This document shows positions 26,119-35,552 of a stretch of 64,000 nucleotides of DNA, in pieces (positions within the stretch are counted from its first letter, which is position 1; each line of letters begins with the position of its first letter). The position numbers were made by a program, and so were the translations under genes. The stretch lies in NCBI GenBank assembly GCA_945874225.1, contig CAMCFT010000001.1, positions 62,001 to 126,000 on the forward strand, in the 5' to 3' direction. This DNA is from Flavobacterium psychrophilum (GTDB lineage Bacteria > Bacteroidota > Bacteroidia > Flavobacteriales > Flavobacteriaceae). Under the pieces are notes generated by a model. The model worked only from the letters and a program-made list of their open reading frames with translations. It did not search any database and had not been told where the DNA came from.

Positions 26119-28884
26119 TTATTTAATTTTCTCTTCAAAAGGGATTTCTTCATCCAGAATCTCGTTCAACAACAAAACCATTTGTTCTAAATAATTATTC
26201 AAAATTCCTTCATCAATTATCGTGTTTTCTTCTTTTCCCTGTTTAAAATTGAATGGTAAAAACCCCGATTTCAGGTTTTTGAAAGATATAATTCCAGCTT
26301 CAATTGGTTGTTCTTTTGATTCTTTTTCATACATAAAAGCATATGCCAAAACCTGTATTATTTTGTCGTTTTTGATATCTTGCGTTAAGTCTTTCCACGA
26401 TTTTAAAGTTACACTTGCTTTTTCAACTTTTCCGGTTTTGTAATCTATAATTCGGATGTTTCCATTGCGCTCTTCAATTCGGTCAACTGAACCACCAATT
26501 TTGACGGGAAAAGGCAAACTAGGATGTTCCAAAACCCTTTCGAATCGTTGTTCCAATGCCAGAATTTTTATTGCATCTCCGTTTTTAATGCTTTCCAATT
26601 CTACTTTCAGGAAATTGGAAACATTACGTTTGGCCACTTCAAAAGCCAAAAGATTTCTACCTTTTTTGATTTCACCTTCTTTGTAAACGAGTTTGAATTG
26701 CTTTAGAACTTCATCATCCAAAAGTTTAAAACAACTTAAAATAGCTGCTTCTGATAAAAACTTTCCAATAAAAGGCTCATACAAAACTTTCAAGGTTTCG
26801 TGAATAATCGTTCCTAAAGTATTCAACGCAATGTTTTCCTCTACTTCTTCTACTTCGCTGATGCGCAAAATCTTTTGGAAATAAAACTGAATCGGATTCC
26901 TGATATAACTCGTCAATGCTGATGGTGAAAACCCTTTGTCGGCAATCTCTTTCAATCGCAACATCACTAATTCCGATTTTGGAACAATCATTGGTTGATA
27001 GGCAGTTTCGGGTAAAACAGCATTATAAATTTCGTGAGTCAACGTGTGTTTTGGCTGTTTTTCAACTTCTAATTGCGTGATAAAACGACTTTTTTCACCT
27101 GCATCCAGACCTTCACTTTCCGTGTTATAAATCAAATAAATATTCTTTGCGCGTTGCAATAAATGGTAAAAATGATAGGTGTAAATAGCGTCTTTTTCTT
27201 TGAAAGTCGGCAAACCCAATTCTTTTTTCACATCATACGGAATAAACGAATTTTGTGATTTCCCGGCCGGTAATTTCCCTTCATTCATTGAAGTGATAAT
27301 CACGGTTTCAAAATCCAAAACGCGGCTTTCTAAAACGCCCATAATTTGCAATCCATTCAAAGGTTCTCCTTCGAAAGAAACTTCGGCTAAATCAATTACT
27401 TGCTTGTAAATAGCATAAAGTGTTTCGATTTTATCGATATGAGTATGTTTCGAATAGTAATTAATCAGTTTGTTGATTACTTTGAAAATGGCATAGACAA
27501 AAGATTTGGTGATTTTTTCTTCTTCGTTGTCGTTGCTCAAATTTGTTTTGATTGTTTGCAAAAGACTAGAAATGGTTTCTAAAACCTCCATCGAACCCTT
27601 TTCCCATTTTTGGAATAATAAAAGAAACAAATCACTTGGATTTGGATTCAGTTCCATCAATTTATGATGTGTAATAAAGGTATAATTATTCTGATTGATT
27701 ACATTGACCAATGCACTGGTTTTGGCATAAGGCTCGACCAATGGATGCGTCAAAATATCCAAAACATCTTTGTAATACATAACATAACTTTTGGAATTTC
27801 TTGCCAGGGCATTAGTGTGCATTTTAAACAATTTGGCTATCAAAATCTGTGCGGGATTGTTCTTGCTAGAGTAACCCATAGTAATATTTAGAGCCCCAAC
27901 ACTTGAAGGTAACGAATACAAAAGTGGAACTAATAAGTTTTCCTCTCCAAGAACAACAGCAACTTTATCTAATGTGGCATTCGCATTAGTACTGATAATA
28001 TTTTCAATAATGCTTCCGGCAATTTTGGCTTGACCAATAGTTTTTGGCGTGCCAATAATTTGTATGTTTTTTGATTTTGAAAAGTCATCTACAATCCATT
28101 CAAAAGGATTAGACTTAAAATGTTTCCAGCTTTCTTTGAAACGTCGTACAAATAATCCTGCATCGTGAAACGGATCGTTAAGAAAAGCCTGGTCAATGTC
28201 CCAATAAATCCTGGCTTGATCCGAACCTATTAAATGTTGAACAATTTTTTCTTCAGCAGTATTCAAGGCATTGAAACCCGCAAAAACGAATTGTTTTTCT
28301 TTGATAGAATCCGAAAAATGATCGAGATTGTTTACCGCTTCCCGATAAATTAATCCTTGATAACCAATTCCTTTATTGATTAAATGATTGTAAAGCGATT
28401 GATAATAATTGGGTAACAATTTCCAAAAATCAATATAATTTTCAAGTAACTGGGTTTTGTTTTCGACTTCAATTCCCCATTTTTTAATATCTTCTATATC
28501 TTTTAGATACGAAAGAACGTGTGATGGTACTAATAAGTAGCGGTCAATTTCGTTAAAATCTTGTAAAAGTGTTTTAGCCCAATTGGCAAAGAGTTCAAAA
28601 GATTGTTGGTTTGGTTTTTCAGTAATCGTTAGATAAACTTCATAGAATTCAAATAATAATTCTATTGGATCTATTGTGCGAATGTCTGCAATATCTTGAA
28701 TAAATTCCTCAATACTAATAATCTCTGGAGATAGAATATTGGTATCAACTTGTTTTTTTAAAGCTTCAATCAAAAATATTTTGGCACGCTTGTTTGGTAA
28801 AACTACAATTGTGTTTGATAGTTTTTCTGAATAATCATCAATTAAAACTTTTGCGATTTTATCTAAAAAAGAAGTATTTGTCAT
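26119..28884 (-). CDS. AddB-like PD-(D/E)XK nuclease of DNA end processing
   Basis: A 921-residue protein resembling the AddB/RexB-type partner of AddAB double-strand-break processing enzymes. The inactive helicase-like N-terminal part (TIVVLPNKRAKIFLIEAL) leads to a C-terminal nuclease (about 630-900) with FSPSALTSYIRNPIQFYFQKIL and GGSVDRIEERNGNIRIIDYKTGKV, the PD-(D/E)XK core. The addA-like gene lies 3 kb away on the same strand. I start at the ATG at 28884 because the nine extra codons upstream lie inside the ompA terminator. Confidence 0.85.
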   Translation of the reverse strand: MTNTSFLDKIAKVLIDDYSEKLSNTIVVLPNKRAKIFLIEALKKQVDTNILSPEIISIEEFIQDIADIRTIDPIELLFEFYEVYLTITEKPNQQSFELFANWAKTLLQDFNEIDRYLLVPSHVLSYLKDIEDIKKWGIEVENKTQLLENYIDFWKLLPNYYQSLYNHLINKGIGYQGLIYREAVNNLDHFSDSIKEKQFVFAGFNALNTAEEKIVQHLIGSDQARIYWDIDQAFLNDPFHDAGLFVRRFKESWKHFKSNPFEWIVDDFSKSKNIQIIGTPKTIGQAKIAGSIIENIISTNANATLDKVAVVLGEENLLVPLLYSLPSSVGALNITMGYSSKNNPAQILIAKLFKMHTNALARNSKSYVMYYKDVLDILTHPLVEPYAKTSALVNVINQNNYTFITHHKLMELNPNPSDLFLLLFQKWEKGSMEVLETISSLLQTIKTNLSNDNEEEKITKSFVYAIFKVINKLINYYSKHTHIDKIETLYAIYKQVIDLAEVSFEGEPLNGLQIMGVLESRVLDFETVIITSMNEGKLPAGKSQNSFIPYDVKKELGLPTFKEKDAIYTYHFYHLLQRAKNIYLIYNTESEGLDAGEKSRFITQLEVEKQPKHTLTHEIYNAVLPETAYQPMIVPKSELVMLRLKEIADKGFSPSALTSYIRNPIQFYFQKILRISEVEEVEENIALNTLGTIIHETLKVLYEPFIGKFLSEAAILSCFKLLDDEVLKQFKLVYKEGEIKKGRNLLAFEVAKRNVSNFLKVELESIKNGDAIKILALEQRFERVLEHPSLPFPVKIGGSVDRIEERNGNIRIIDYKTGKVEKASVTLKSWKDLTQDIKNDKIIQVLAYAFMYEKESKEQPIEAGIISFKNLKSGFLPFNFKQGKEENTIIDEGILNNYLEQMVLLLNEILDEEIPFEEKIK

Positions 28885-28895
28885 TCTATAAATAT

Positions 28896-28927
28896 AAAAA
28901 AAGCCATTCAATTAAGAATGGCTTTTT
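28896..28927 (-). terminator. Terminator after ompA
   Basis: AAAAAGCCATTC and GAATGGCTTTTT enclose a short loop (AATTAA). It ends the ompA transcript and lies immediately upstream of the addB start, so addB needs its own promoter or read-through. Confidence 0.85.
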
Positions 28928-28948
28928 AAAATTATTTATAAAAGTAAA

Positions 28949-30412
28949 TTACAATTTACCTTCATATATAGAACCTACGTGTCTAACTTCAGTTCTTCTG
29001 TTTTGAGCTTTACCAGCTTTAGTTTTGTTTGAAGCAATTGGTTTAGATTCACCAAAACCTACAGCAGTTAAGTTTTCAGCTTTAACTCCTTTTTCTATCA
29101 AGACATTTCTAACAGCATTAGCTCTGTCTTCAGAAAGTTTTTGGTTTAATTTATCAGATCCATCGCTATCAGTATGTCCTTCAATGCTAAATTTAGCATT
29201 AGGATAGTTTCTAAGGATTTCTCTCATAGCGTCTAAACTAGCAATAGTTGCAGCATCACCGGCTTTGAAAGTTGATTTACCTGTATTAAAGTAAACTGAT
29301 CTAGCTTGAATTTTAAGACTTTCAACAACTTCAGGAGTTACTTCAGGACATCCTTTGTTGCTAGCAGGACCAGCTACAGTAGGACAATCATCTTCTAAAT
29401 CTGGAACACCATCTTTGTCAGCATCCAATACTGGACAACCTTGGTTGCTTATAGGACCAGCTACAGTAGGACATTTGTCATCTTTATCTGCAAGACCATC
29501 TCCATCAGTATCAGGACAACCTTTGAATTTAGCTAAACCAGCAGTATCTGGACAAGCATCATCTTTATCAGCAATTCCGTCTCCGTCTTTATCAGGACAA
29601 CCGTTCAAAGCAGCTAAACCAAATTCAGTTGGACAAGCATCGCTTCCGTCAATGATTCCATCTCCATCAGTATCAGGACAACCGTTGAATTGTTTTAAAC
29701 CAGCAACTTCTGGACAAGCATCGTCTTTGTCATAAATTCCATCTCCGTCAGTATCTTTACCTCCAAATTGAAAAGTAAGACCTGCAGTGTGTTGAAAATG
29801 AGAAGGAGAATCTGGAGCATTTGAAGTTCCAATATTTCTATCCCCAAATGATTTTTTATACGAAGTAGCTAAAGCTAAACCTACGTTCTCAGTAAACCAA
29901 AAAGTTAAACCAGCACCTGGATTAACAGTTCCAAAGCTACTGTCACCAAAAAATGTATAACCTCCACCAAGACTTAAGGAAGGATCAATCACTTTAGATT
30001 TAATCAATGACATAAAGCTATATTTAACACTAGCATCAACACCATAATACATTAAATCTCCAGGATTACTTACAGCATATCCAGAAGAATTACTTACAGC
30101 ATTACTAGGATCAAAAACTACAAATTTGTCAATTTTGTTTATTGATCCCTGAAGTCCAACAGAAAAATTGTTTCCTACCGATCTAGCTATGCTAAGGTAA
30201 GATACAGAAGGAAGAACATTCCAGTTATCATTTACATTGAACATTTGGGAAAAATGTTGGTCTAACCAATTTTTTCCTCCACCAGCACTAGTTCTTGTGT
30301 CAACTGCGTTAACACCAAACGAAAGTGCCCAAGGGTTGTTGTCGTTTTGTGCATGAGAGCTTATAGCCATCATCATCATTACGGCAAGTAAAAGTTTGTT
30401 AAGATGTTTCAT
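28949..30412 (-). CDS. OmpA-family outer membrane protein with TSP type 3 repeats
   Basis: A 487-residue outer membrane protein. The signal peptide (about 1-21, ending SSHAQ) is followed by an eight-stranded barrel-like domain (about 25-215). Five thrombospondin type 3 calcium repeats of the form DTDGDGIxDxxDxCP come next (about 220-335). A C-terminal OmpA peptidoglycan-binding domain shows IEGHTDSDGSDKLNQKLSEDRA and GFGESKPIASN. It probably links the outer membrane to the cell wall. A consensus promoter lies upstream and a strong terminator downstream, fitting an abundant protein. Confidence 0.93.
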   Translation of the reverse strand: MKHLNKLLLAVMMMMAISSHAQNDNNPWALSFGVNAVDTRTSAGGGKNWLDQHFSQMFNVNDNWNVLPSVSYLSIARSVGNNFSVGLQGSINKIDKFVVFDPSNAVSNSSGYAVSNPGDLMYYGVDASVKYSFMSLIKSKVIDPSLSLGGGYTFFGDSSFGTVNPGAGLTFWFTENVGLALATSYKKSFGDRNIGTSNAPDSPSHFQHTAGLTFQFGGKDTDGDGIYDKDDACPEVAGLKQFNGCPDTDGDGIIDGSDACPTEFGLAALNGCPDKDGDGIADKDDACPDTAGLAKFKGCPDTDGDGLADKDDKCPTVAGPISNQGCPVLDADKDGVPDLEDDCPTVAGPASNKGCPEVTPEVVESLKIQARSVYFNTGKSTFKAGDAATIASLDAMREILRNYPNAKFSIEGHTDSDGSDKLNQKLSEDRANAVRNVLIEKGVKAENLTAVGFGESKPIASNKTKAGKAQNRRTEVRHVGSIYEGKL

Positions 30413-30449
30413 ACTTAATTAGTTTAATTACAATTTAGTTAATTTTAAA

Positions 30450-30479
30450 CAAAAGTAATACGTAATTTTTTAACTACAA
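30450..30479 (-). promoter_or_regulatory. Promoter of ompA-family gene
   Basis: On the minus strand TTG (30477-30479), 19 bases, then TACTTTTG (30450-30457). This is an exact fit to TTG-N19-TAnnTTTG. Confidence 0.75.
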
Positions 30480-30524
30480 AATAAAAAGTTAAAAAAAACA
30501 CTCAAAAACCAATAAAAACGTGAA

Positions 30525-31715
30525 TTATATAACATTTAGATTCATTCCAACCTCCACAAAAGCTTCGATCGCTCTATCCAAATGTTCTCTTGTATGAGCA
30601 GCCGACAATTGAACTCTAATTCTTGCTTTATCCTTTGGTACAACTGGAAAAAAGAAGCCAATAACATAGATTCCTTTCTTCAAAAGTTCATTTGCCATAG
30701 TCTGGGCTAATTTCGCATCATATAACATCACTGGAACTATTGCTGAATCACCATTTATAATGTCAAAACCAGCTTTTTTCATTCCAGCCTTGAAATAATT
30801 TGTATTCCATTCCAATTTGTCTCGAAGTGCTGTGTCTTTTTCCAACAATTCAAAAACTTTGATGGAAGCACCAACTATTGCCGGAGCCAATGAATTTGAA
30901 AACAAATACGGCCTAGAGCGTTGACGCAACAATTCGACAATTTCTTTTTTGGCTGTGGTATAACCTCCCATTGCACCACCAAGTGCTTTTCCTAAAGTTC
31001 CCGTTATTATATCAACTCGTCCCATTACGCCTTTTGCTTCGAGTGTTCCTTTTCCGGTTGCTCCAATAAATCCAGCGGCGTGACACTCGTCAACCATAAC
31101 CATTGCATCGTATTTATCGGCTAAATCACAAATTTTGTCCAATGGAGCGACTATTCCATCCATAGAGAAAACACCATCAGTAACAATAAGTTTGAAACGA
31201 GCTCCATCTTTATTGGCTTTTATTAATTGTTGTTCCAAATCTTCCATATTGCTGTTTTCATAGCGATACCGATTCGCTTTGCACAAACGAACTCCGTCAA
31301 TAATGGAAGCGTGGTTTAGACTATCCGAAATTATGGCATCGTTTTCGTTTAACAAAGGCTCAAAAACACCTCCATTGGCATCAAAAGCCGCAGCATAGAG
31401 AATCGTATCTTCGGTTCCATAGAATTCCGAAATCTTTTTTTCCAATGTTTTGTGAATATCCTGTGTTCCACAAATAAACCGAACGGATGACATTCCAAAA
31501 CCGTGCGTATCCATTGTGTCTTTTGCTGCTTGAATTACTTCAGGATGAGATGACAATCCAAGATAATTATTGGCACAAAAATTCAAAACCGTTTCGCCAT
31601 TAACGGTAATTTCCGCTCCTTGTGGCGAAGTGATAATTCTTTCTTTTTTAAAAATTCCATTGTCTTCAATAGTTTGAAGCTCAGTTTGCAGGTATTCTTT
31701 TATTTTTCCGTACAT
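30525..31715 (-). CDS. kbl: 2-amino-3-ketobutyrate CoA ligase (glycine C-acetyltransferase)
   Basis: A 396-residue PLP enzyme of the alpha-oxoamine synthase family, which converts 2-amino-3-ketobutyrate plus CoA to glycine and acetyl-CoA in threonine breakdown. The N-terminus ([16 protein letters not shown]), the substrate-side [32 protein letters not shown], and the PLP lysine in [15 protein letters not shown] are all present. Length and motifs favour Kbl over BioF. Threonine dehydrogenase is not in the window. The gene lies 34 bases after the addA-like stop on the same strand and may be co-transcribed. Confidence 0.93.
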   Translation of the reverse strand: MYGKIKEYLQTELQTIEDNGIFKKERIITSPQGAEITVNGETVLNFCANNYLGLSSHPEVIQAAKDTMDTHGFGMSSVRFICGTQDIHKTLEKKISEFYGTEDTILYAAAFDANGGVFEPLLNENDAIISDSLNHASIIDGVRLCKANRYRYENSNMEDLEQQLIKANKDGARFKLIVTDGVFSMDGIVAPLDKICDLADKYDAMVMVDECHAAGFIGATGKGTLEAKGVMGRVDIITGTLGKALGGAMGGYTTAKKEIVELLRQRSRPYLFSNSLAPAIVGASIKVFELLEKDTALRDKLEWNTNYFKAGMKKAGFDIINGDSAIVPVMLYDAKLAQTMANELLKKGIYVIGFFFPVVPKDKARIRVQLSAAHTREHLDRAIEAFVEVGMNLNVI

Positions 31716-31749
31716 ATTTTTATTTCTTATGTTTAAGTCTCAAAGATTG

Positions 31750-34700
31750 CTACAAATTTACCACATTGATTTGTTCACCTATATAAATAAGTGCTTTTTT
31801 TACAACTTTATAACCCATTAATTCAATGGCATTTTGATAATTTTCCAATTGTAATTGATATTTAGGATTGTGAGTTCCAGTTTTATAATCCAAAAGGTAA
31901 ACTTCCTTGTTGTTTGTCAAAACCATTCGGTCTGGCTTGATGGTTTTGCCTTCTTTTTGAATAATCGTTTGCTCATTCAAAACTTCGTTTCCTTCGGCAA
32001 AATAAGTTGAAAGTTCCGAGTGATTTACGATTTCCTGAATGGTTTTATAAACCACTTCTTTTTGATTAATGGTAATTAATCCACTTTCGACGGCTTTTAT
32101 AATGGCTAAATCAACATCGTTTTTCGTCTTCACAAAAGCTAAAATCTCGTGAACTACATTTCCATATTCTATAGCTTCTTGCTGATGTGTTCCCCACATT
32201 AAAGCTTCTCTTTGTGCGATTTTAATGTTTCTTGGATTCAAAATCTCCGAAACTAAAGGGATGGTTTTTAATGTATCAATGTGTTTTGTCTCGTCTGACA
32301 ATTTGGTCGGGTTTCCAAATTCGTATTCCAGCTGATCTTCGTCAAATTGTCCTTTGTTAACCAAATAATTGACAAAAAAAGCAGCCATATTATTCTTTTT
32401 CACAACACCTTTAGAATCCAAATTCATATTCGAAATCACATACAATTGTTCTTCGGCTCGAGTCAAAGCCACGTATAAAATATTAATATTGTCTAATAAT
32501 TCTTCCTGTGACTTTAGACTGTAAACAGCTTTTGCCGTTTCTCCAAAACCTTCTACCGCCTTGCTATTATCTATTAAAACTTTCGGCAGTCCAAAATCCT
32601 CTACTTCTGTGTCAATCCATAATTTATTTTTTGGACTGCGACTATAATCTTCATCGGCAAATGGCATAATCACAACCGGGAATTCCAATCCTTTTGAGGT
32701 ATGAATTGTCATTATCCGAACTGCATTATTACCTTCGGGCGATGGAATGCTAAATTTCTCCGAATTTTTGTCCCAATAATTTAAAAAGTCTGATATTCCA
32801 GCTTGGTTGCGAATATCTCGTTCGAGTACGATGTCTAGAAAATATTGAACGTAAGCATTCCCCTCCCCGGCCCTCCCCGAAGGGAAGGGAGACGAAATTG
32901 GCAGGTTGGAATTTTGAAATATTTCTTGTTCCTTTAATTCTAGTTGGATTTTATTTAGGACGTTATGAATATTCGTTAAAACTTCATTATTAGTAAATCG
33001 AATTACTTTATATCCTAATTCATTTAGAATGATTGTTCGTTCATTATCTAATTGAATTTGCTCTTCGGTAAAATGATAATCTCCATCAACTTCGATTATT
33101 AATTTTTTTGACAAACAGACAAAATCAACAATAAAATCATCTATTAAATGCTGTTGCCTAAACTTATAATCTAAAACTTGTGATTTTAGCTCTGACCATA
33201 ATATTTTTTCTGCAACTGTTGGATTTTTCCTCATTTCTTGGGCCTTTTCTATCAACAAATGAGAATAATTTCCACCAGTCATATATCCTAACTTTCGGAT
33301 TTCGTCTCCTTCTCCTTTGGAGGAGGCTGGGAGGAGGAACTTCGAAACGATAATTTCTACCGCTTCATACAATGATTTTTTTCTGATGTTTTGAAAAGAT
33401 AAGCTAACATCAAAACTCTCAAGCCAGTTCTCGAAATCCATTTCATTTACATTAGCCATTCCTTGTGCTATAAAATCGTGAATTGGAAATTTGTCTTGGC
33501 TATTTTGCGCTAAATAATGCAAAAAATAGGCTTTTGATTCTTTATCTGAATTGTTTTTTAAGTACTTTAATAAATGGATTATGAATCGAACTTCGGTGGC
33601 ATTTTTAATCATCAACGTTTCTGAAGACAAAAGCGGAATTCCTTGCTCCGTTAAATAATTGGCAACAGCAATTCCTTGTTTGCGTTTTCGGGTCAAAATA
33701 ACAATGTCCTTATATTCAAAACCCTGTTTCACTGCTTTTTGAATGGTGTTTAAAGTCGCCAAAACATACAATTCTGTTTTACCCAAAGCCTCTTCGTCAT
33801 CTTCGCTTTCTTCTGTTTTTGGGATAAAAGAAATATTTACATAACCACCTGTTTTAGCATTGCTTTTTTGATAGCTATGATTGGCATACAAATCCTTGTA
33901 ATCTTCGTGTTCGAATTCATTGGACAACAATTGAAAAAAGTCATTATTGAATTCGATTATTTGCGAATAAGAACGGTAATTTTTATCTAAATGAAATAAC
34001 TCGTTTTTATGATTTTTGAAAGCATTTTGGTCTTTGCTCAACGCAATAAACTGTTCTGCTTTGCCTCCTCGCCAACGGTAAATGGACTGCTTTGGGTCGC
34101 CCACAATCATTAAAGTCCCTTTTTCTCCGTTTTCTTCTCCATCCAATGAGTTTCCAATAAGCGGAATCAGGTTTTGCCATTGCATTTCGGAAGTATCCTG
34201 AAATTCATCGATAAAAAAATGACGATAACGCTCCCCCAATCTTTCGTAGATAAATGGTGCCGGTTGGTTTTGAATTTCCCGATGAATAATGGCGTTAAAT
34301 TCGGAAATGGAAAGCACATTTTGTTCGCTTTGAATTTTTGCCAATTCATTGCTGACGGTATTTAGCAACGATAATGGCGTTATATTTTTTAGGAATGCTT
34401 TATAGAAATCTCGCTTTTCGAAGTTTTTATAAACAGTGTCGAGAATTTGCAATAATTCAGGGATAATATTTTCGATTAAAGCGCCGTCTTTGGCGGTTTT
34501 ATTGATTTTTATATCATCTGGTTCGTGGTAGGTTTTATTTTTTGGATTAAATTTTCCTTCCTGAATGCTTTGCAAATGTTTAGGAAAATAAGCTCCTGAA
34601 AAGGATTTTGTATCAATTCCATTTTTCTCAATTAACAACAAAGCGCTTTCGGCAAAAGTTGCATTTTCTTTTTCCAAAACTTTGCAGGCTTCTGCTAGTT

Positions 34701-35358
34701 TCTTTTTTATTTCGACAAATTCGGTGATGGATTTATCTTGAAAATGGGTGATTTCATTTCGGTTATTTTCATTGAGAACCAAACGACCCGTTTCGAGAAT
34801 CTCACGAGAAATATCCCAAGATTTATCGTCATCGGTTTTTTCCATTGTGAAATCGATGAGCAATTTGGTCAAGGTTTCGTCTTCGCCAGCTTGAGCAATA
34901 ATGGCGTCGACGGCTTCGACGAGCAGGTTTTCGGTGTCTAATGTTACTTCAAAAGTCATTGGCAAACCTAAATCGTGGGCAAACGCCCGAATTACTTTGT
35001 GGGTAAATTTATCAATGGTGGAAATATCAAAAGCAGCATAATTATGAATAATATGCTTGATGATTTGCTGAGATTTGGTTTTGATTTGGATTAGGGAAAG
35101 CTGGGTTTCTATTGCCAAATGTTGCATTAAATCCTGGGCTTTTTCGCTTGGATTGTCTTTTGAAAACTCGGATAAACTGCCTACGATTCTACTTTTCATT
35201 TCGTGAACCGCTTTGTTGGTAAACGTGATGGCGAGAATGTTGCGATAGGCATCGTTTTTCTTGGCAACAAGAATGATTTTTAGGTATTCTTTGACGAGCG
35301 CATAGGTTTTTCCGGAACCTGCCGATGCGTCGTATATGGAGAATGAGGGTCTTTGCAT
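31750..35358 (-). CDS. AddA-like UvrD helicase-nuclease with in-frame DUF559 insertion
   Basis: A 1202-residue superfamily 1 helicase with a C-terminal nuclease, probably the AddA-like partner of the AddB-like protein in double-strand-break repair. Motifs: Walker A DASAGSGKTYALVKEY near the N-terminus, DEFQDTSEMQW, GDPKQSIYRWRGGKA, MTIHTSKGLEFPVV, LYVALTRAEEQLYV, and a PD-(D/E)XK nuclease near the end (LLDYKTGTHNPKYQLQLENY). Residues 675-833 do not belong to the helicase: they form a DUF559 domain flanked by low-complexity Ser/Gly/Pro linkers encoded by inverted repeats. Without them the protein would be 1043 residues. The frame is kept across both junctions, so the enzyme may still be made. 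Confidence 0.9.
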   Translation of the reverse strand: MQRPSFSIYDASAGSGKTYALVKEYLKIILVAKKNDAYRNILAITFTNKAVHEMKSRIVGSLSEFSKDNPSEKAQDLMQHLAIETQLSLIQIKTKSQQIIKHIIHNYAAFDISTIDKFTHKVIRAFAHDLGLPMTFEVTLDTENLLVEAVDAIIAQAGEDETLTKLLIDFTMEKTDDDKSWDISREILETGRLVLNENNRNEITHFQDKSITEFVEIKKKLAEACKVLEKENATFAESALLLIEKNGIDTKSFSGAYFPKHLQSIQEGKFNPKNKTYHEPDDIKINKTAKDGALIENIIPELLQILDTVYKNFEKRDFYKAFLKNITPLSLLNTVSNELAKIQSEQNVLSISEFNAIIHREIQNQPAPFIYERLGERYRHFFIDEFQDTSEMQWQNLIPLIGNSLDGEENGEKGTLMIVGDPKQSIYRWRGGKAEQFIALSKDQNAFKNHKNELFHLDKNYRSYSQIIEFNNDFFQLLSNEFEHEDYKDLYANHSYQKSNAKTGGYVNISFIPKTEESEDDEEALGKTELYVLATLNTIQKAVKQGFEYKDIVILTRKRKQGIAVANYLTEQGIPLLSSETLMIKNATEVRFIIHLLKYLKNNSDKESKAYFLHYLAQNSQDKFPIHDFIAQGMANVNEMDFENWLESFDVSLSFQNIRKKSLYEAVEIIVSKFLLPASSKGEGDEIRKLGYMTGGNYSHLLIEKAQEMRKNPTVAEKILWSELKSQVLDYKFRQQHLIDDFIVDFVCLSKKLIIEVDGDYHFTEEQIQLDNERTIILNELGYKVIRFTNNEVLTNIHNVLNKIQLELKEQEIFQNSNLPISSPFPSGRAGEGNAYVQYFLDIVLERDIRNQAGISDFLNYWDKNSEKFSIPSPEGNNAVRIMTIHTSKGLEFPVVIMPFADEDYSRSPKNKLWIDTEVEDFGLPKVLIDNSKAVEGFGETAKAVYSLKSQEELLDNINILYVALTRAEEQLYVISNMNLDSKGVVKKNNMAAFFVNYLVNKGQFDEDQLEYEFGNPTKLSDETKHIDTLKTIPLVSEILNPRNIKIAQREALMWGTHQQEAIEYGNVVHEILAFVKTKNDVDLAIIKAVESGLITINQKEVVYKTIQEIVNHSELSTYFAEGNEVLNEQTIIQKEGKTIKPDRMVLTNNKEVYLLDYKTGTHNPKYQLQLENYQNAIELMGYKVVKKALIYIGEQINVVNL
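32860..32897 (+). repeat. Terminal inverted repeat, left
   Basis: It starts CCCCTCCCCGGCCCTCCCCG and ends GGGAGACGAAA. Compared with the right copy in inverted orientation, roughly three quarters of positions match, including an exact TTTCGTCTCC at the inner end. The repeat itself can fold through CCCTTCGGGG. Confidence 0.75.
32860..33336 (-). mobile_element. In-frame DUF559 element with terminal inverted repeats
   Basis: 477 bp, exactly 159 codons, inside the addA-like gene. The two ends (about 38 bases each) are imperfect inverted repeats rich in G and C. On the gene strand they are translated as LLPASSKGEGDEI at entry and ISSPFPSGRAGEG at exit. Between them lies a DUF559 (Vsr-like PD-(D/E)XK) domain with MRKNPTVAEKILWSELKS, FRQQHLIDDFIVDFVCL, IIEVDGDYH and GYKVIRFTNNEVL. 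No intein splice residues or transposase are seen. It interrupts the region between the QNIRKKSLYEAVEIIVSKF and NAYVQYFLDIVLERD segments of the helicase. I infer mobility from the structure; it has not been demonstrated. Confidence 0.82.
33300..33337 (-). repeat. Terminal inverted repeat, right
   Basis: On the plus strand it starts TTTCGTCTCCTTCTCCTTTG and ends GGCTGGGAGGAGG. It contains its own small hairpin around CTCCTTTGGAGGAG. It mirrors 32860-32897. Confidence 0.75.
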
Positions 35359-35377
35359 TAGTTATTTGTTGTTTGTT

Positions 35378-35410
35378 AAACCTATAAGGTTTTAAAAACC
35401 TTATAGGTTT
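35378..35410. repeat. AACCTATAAGG hairpin upstream of addA-like gene
   Basis: AAACCTATAAGG and CCTTATAGGTTT form perfect 12-base arms around a nine-base loop. The arms match the 32 bp palindrome after comF. It begins 20 bases before the addA-like start codon. Confidence 0.8.
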
Positions 35411-35445
35411 GTTTGTGAATGCCGAAAGTTCATTTTATCCAGAAT

Positions 35446-35552
35446 GCCCTAGCCCTGATTGAAGTGGAAATCCTTTTTCTAAACCCTGTCAGGGTTGAAA
35501 ACCCTGACAGGGTTGAAAAAGATTGCAACGGAAAGCAGGAAATAGCTCCTCA
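35446..35552. repeat. Structured intergenic element, copy 2, with nested hairpin
   Basis: It begins GCCCTAGCCCTGATTGAAGT and ends GGAAAGCAGGAAATAGCTCC, sharing both ends with 11697-11770. The central stem is replaced by a different repeat (AACCCTGTCAGGGTT and AACCCTGACAGGGTT), so one repeat family sits inside another. It lies between the divergent addA-like and sod genes. Confidence 0.65.

Noticed and set aside
28885..28911. Longer start for the addB-like gene
   Set aside because: The nine extra codons fall in the right-hand part of the ompA terminator hairpin, so the ATG at 28884 is preferred.
29355..29735. 126-codon open frame opposite the ompA-family gene
   Set aside because: It is the antisense of the DxDGDG calcium repeats; the repetitive codons keep it open and it has no gene-like features.
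29360..29750. Regular spacing suggestive of a CRISPR-like array
   Set aside because: The periodicity comes from thrombospondin type 3 protein repeats inside a coding gene, with diverged units and no spacers.
32860..33336. Intein inside the helicase
   Set aside because: No Cys/Ser/Thr at the first position with a C-terminal His-Asn, no Hint-fold blocks, and the domain is DUF559 with linker-like ends.
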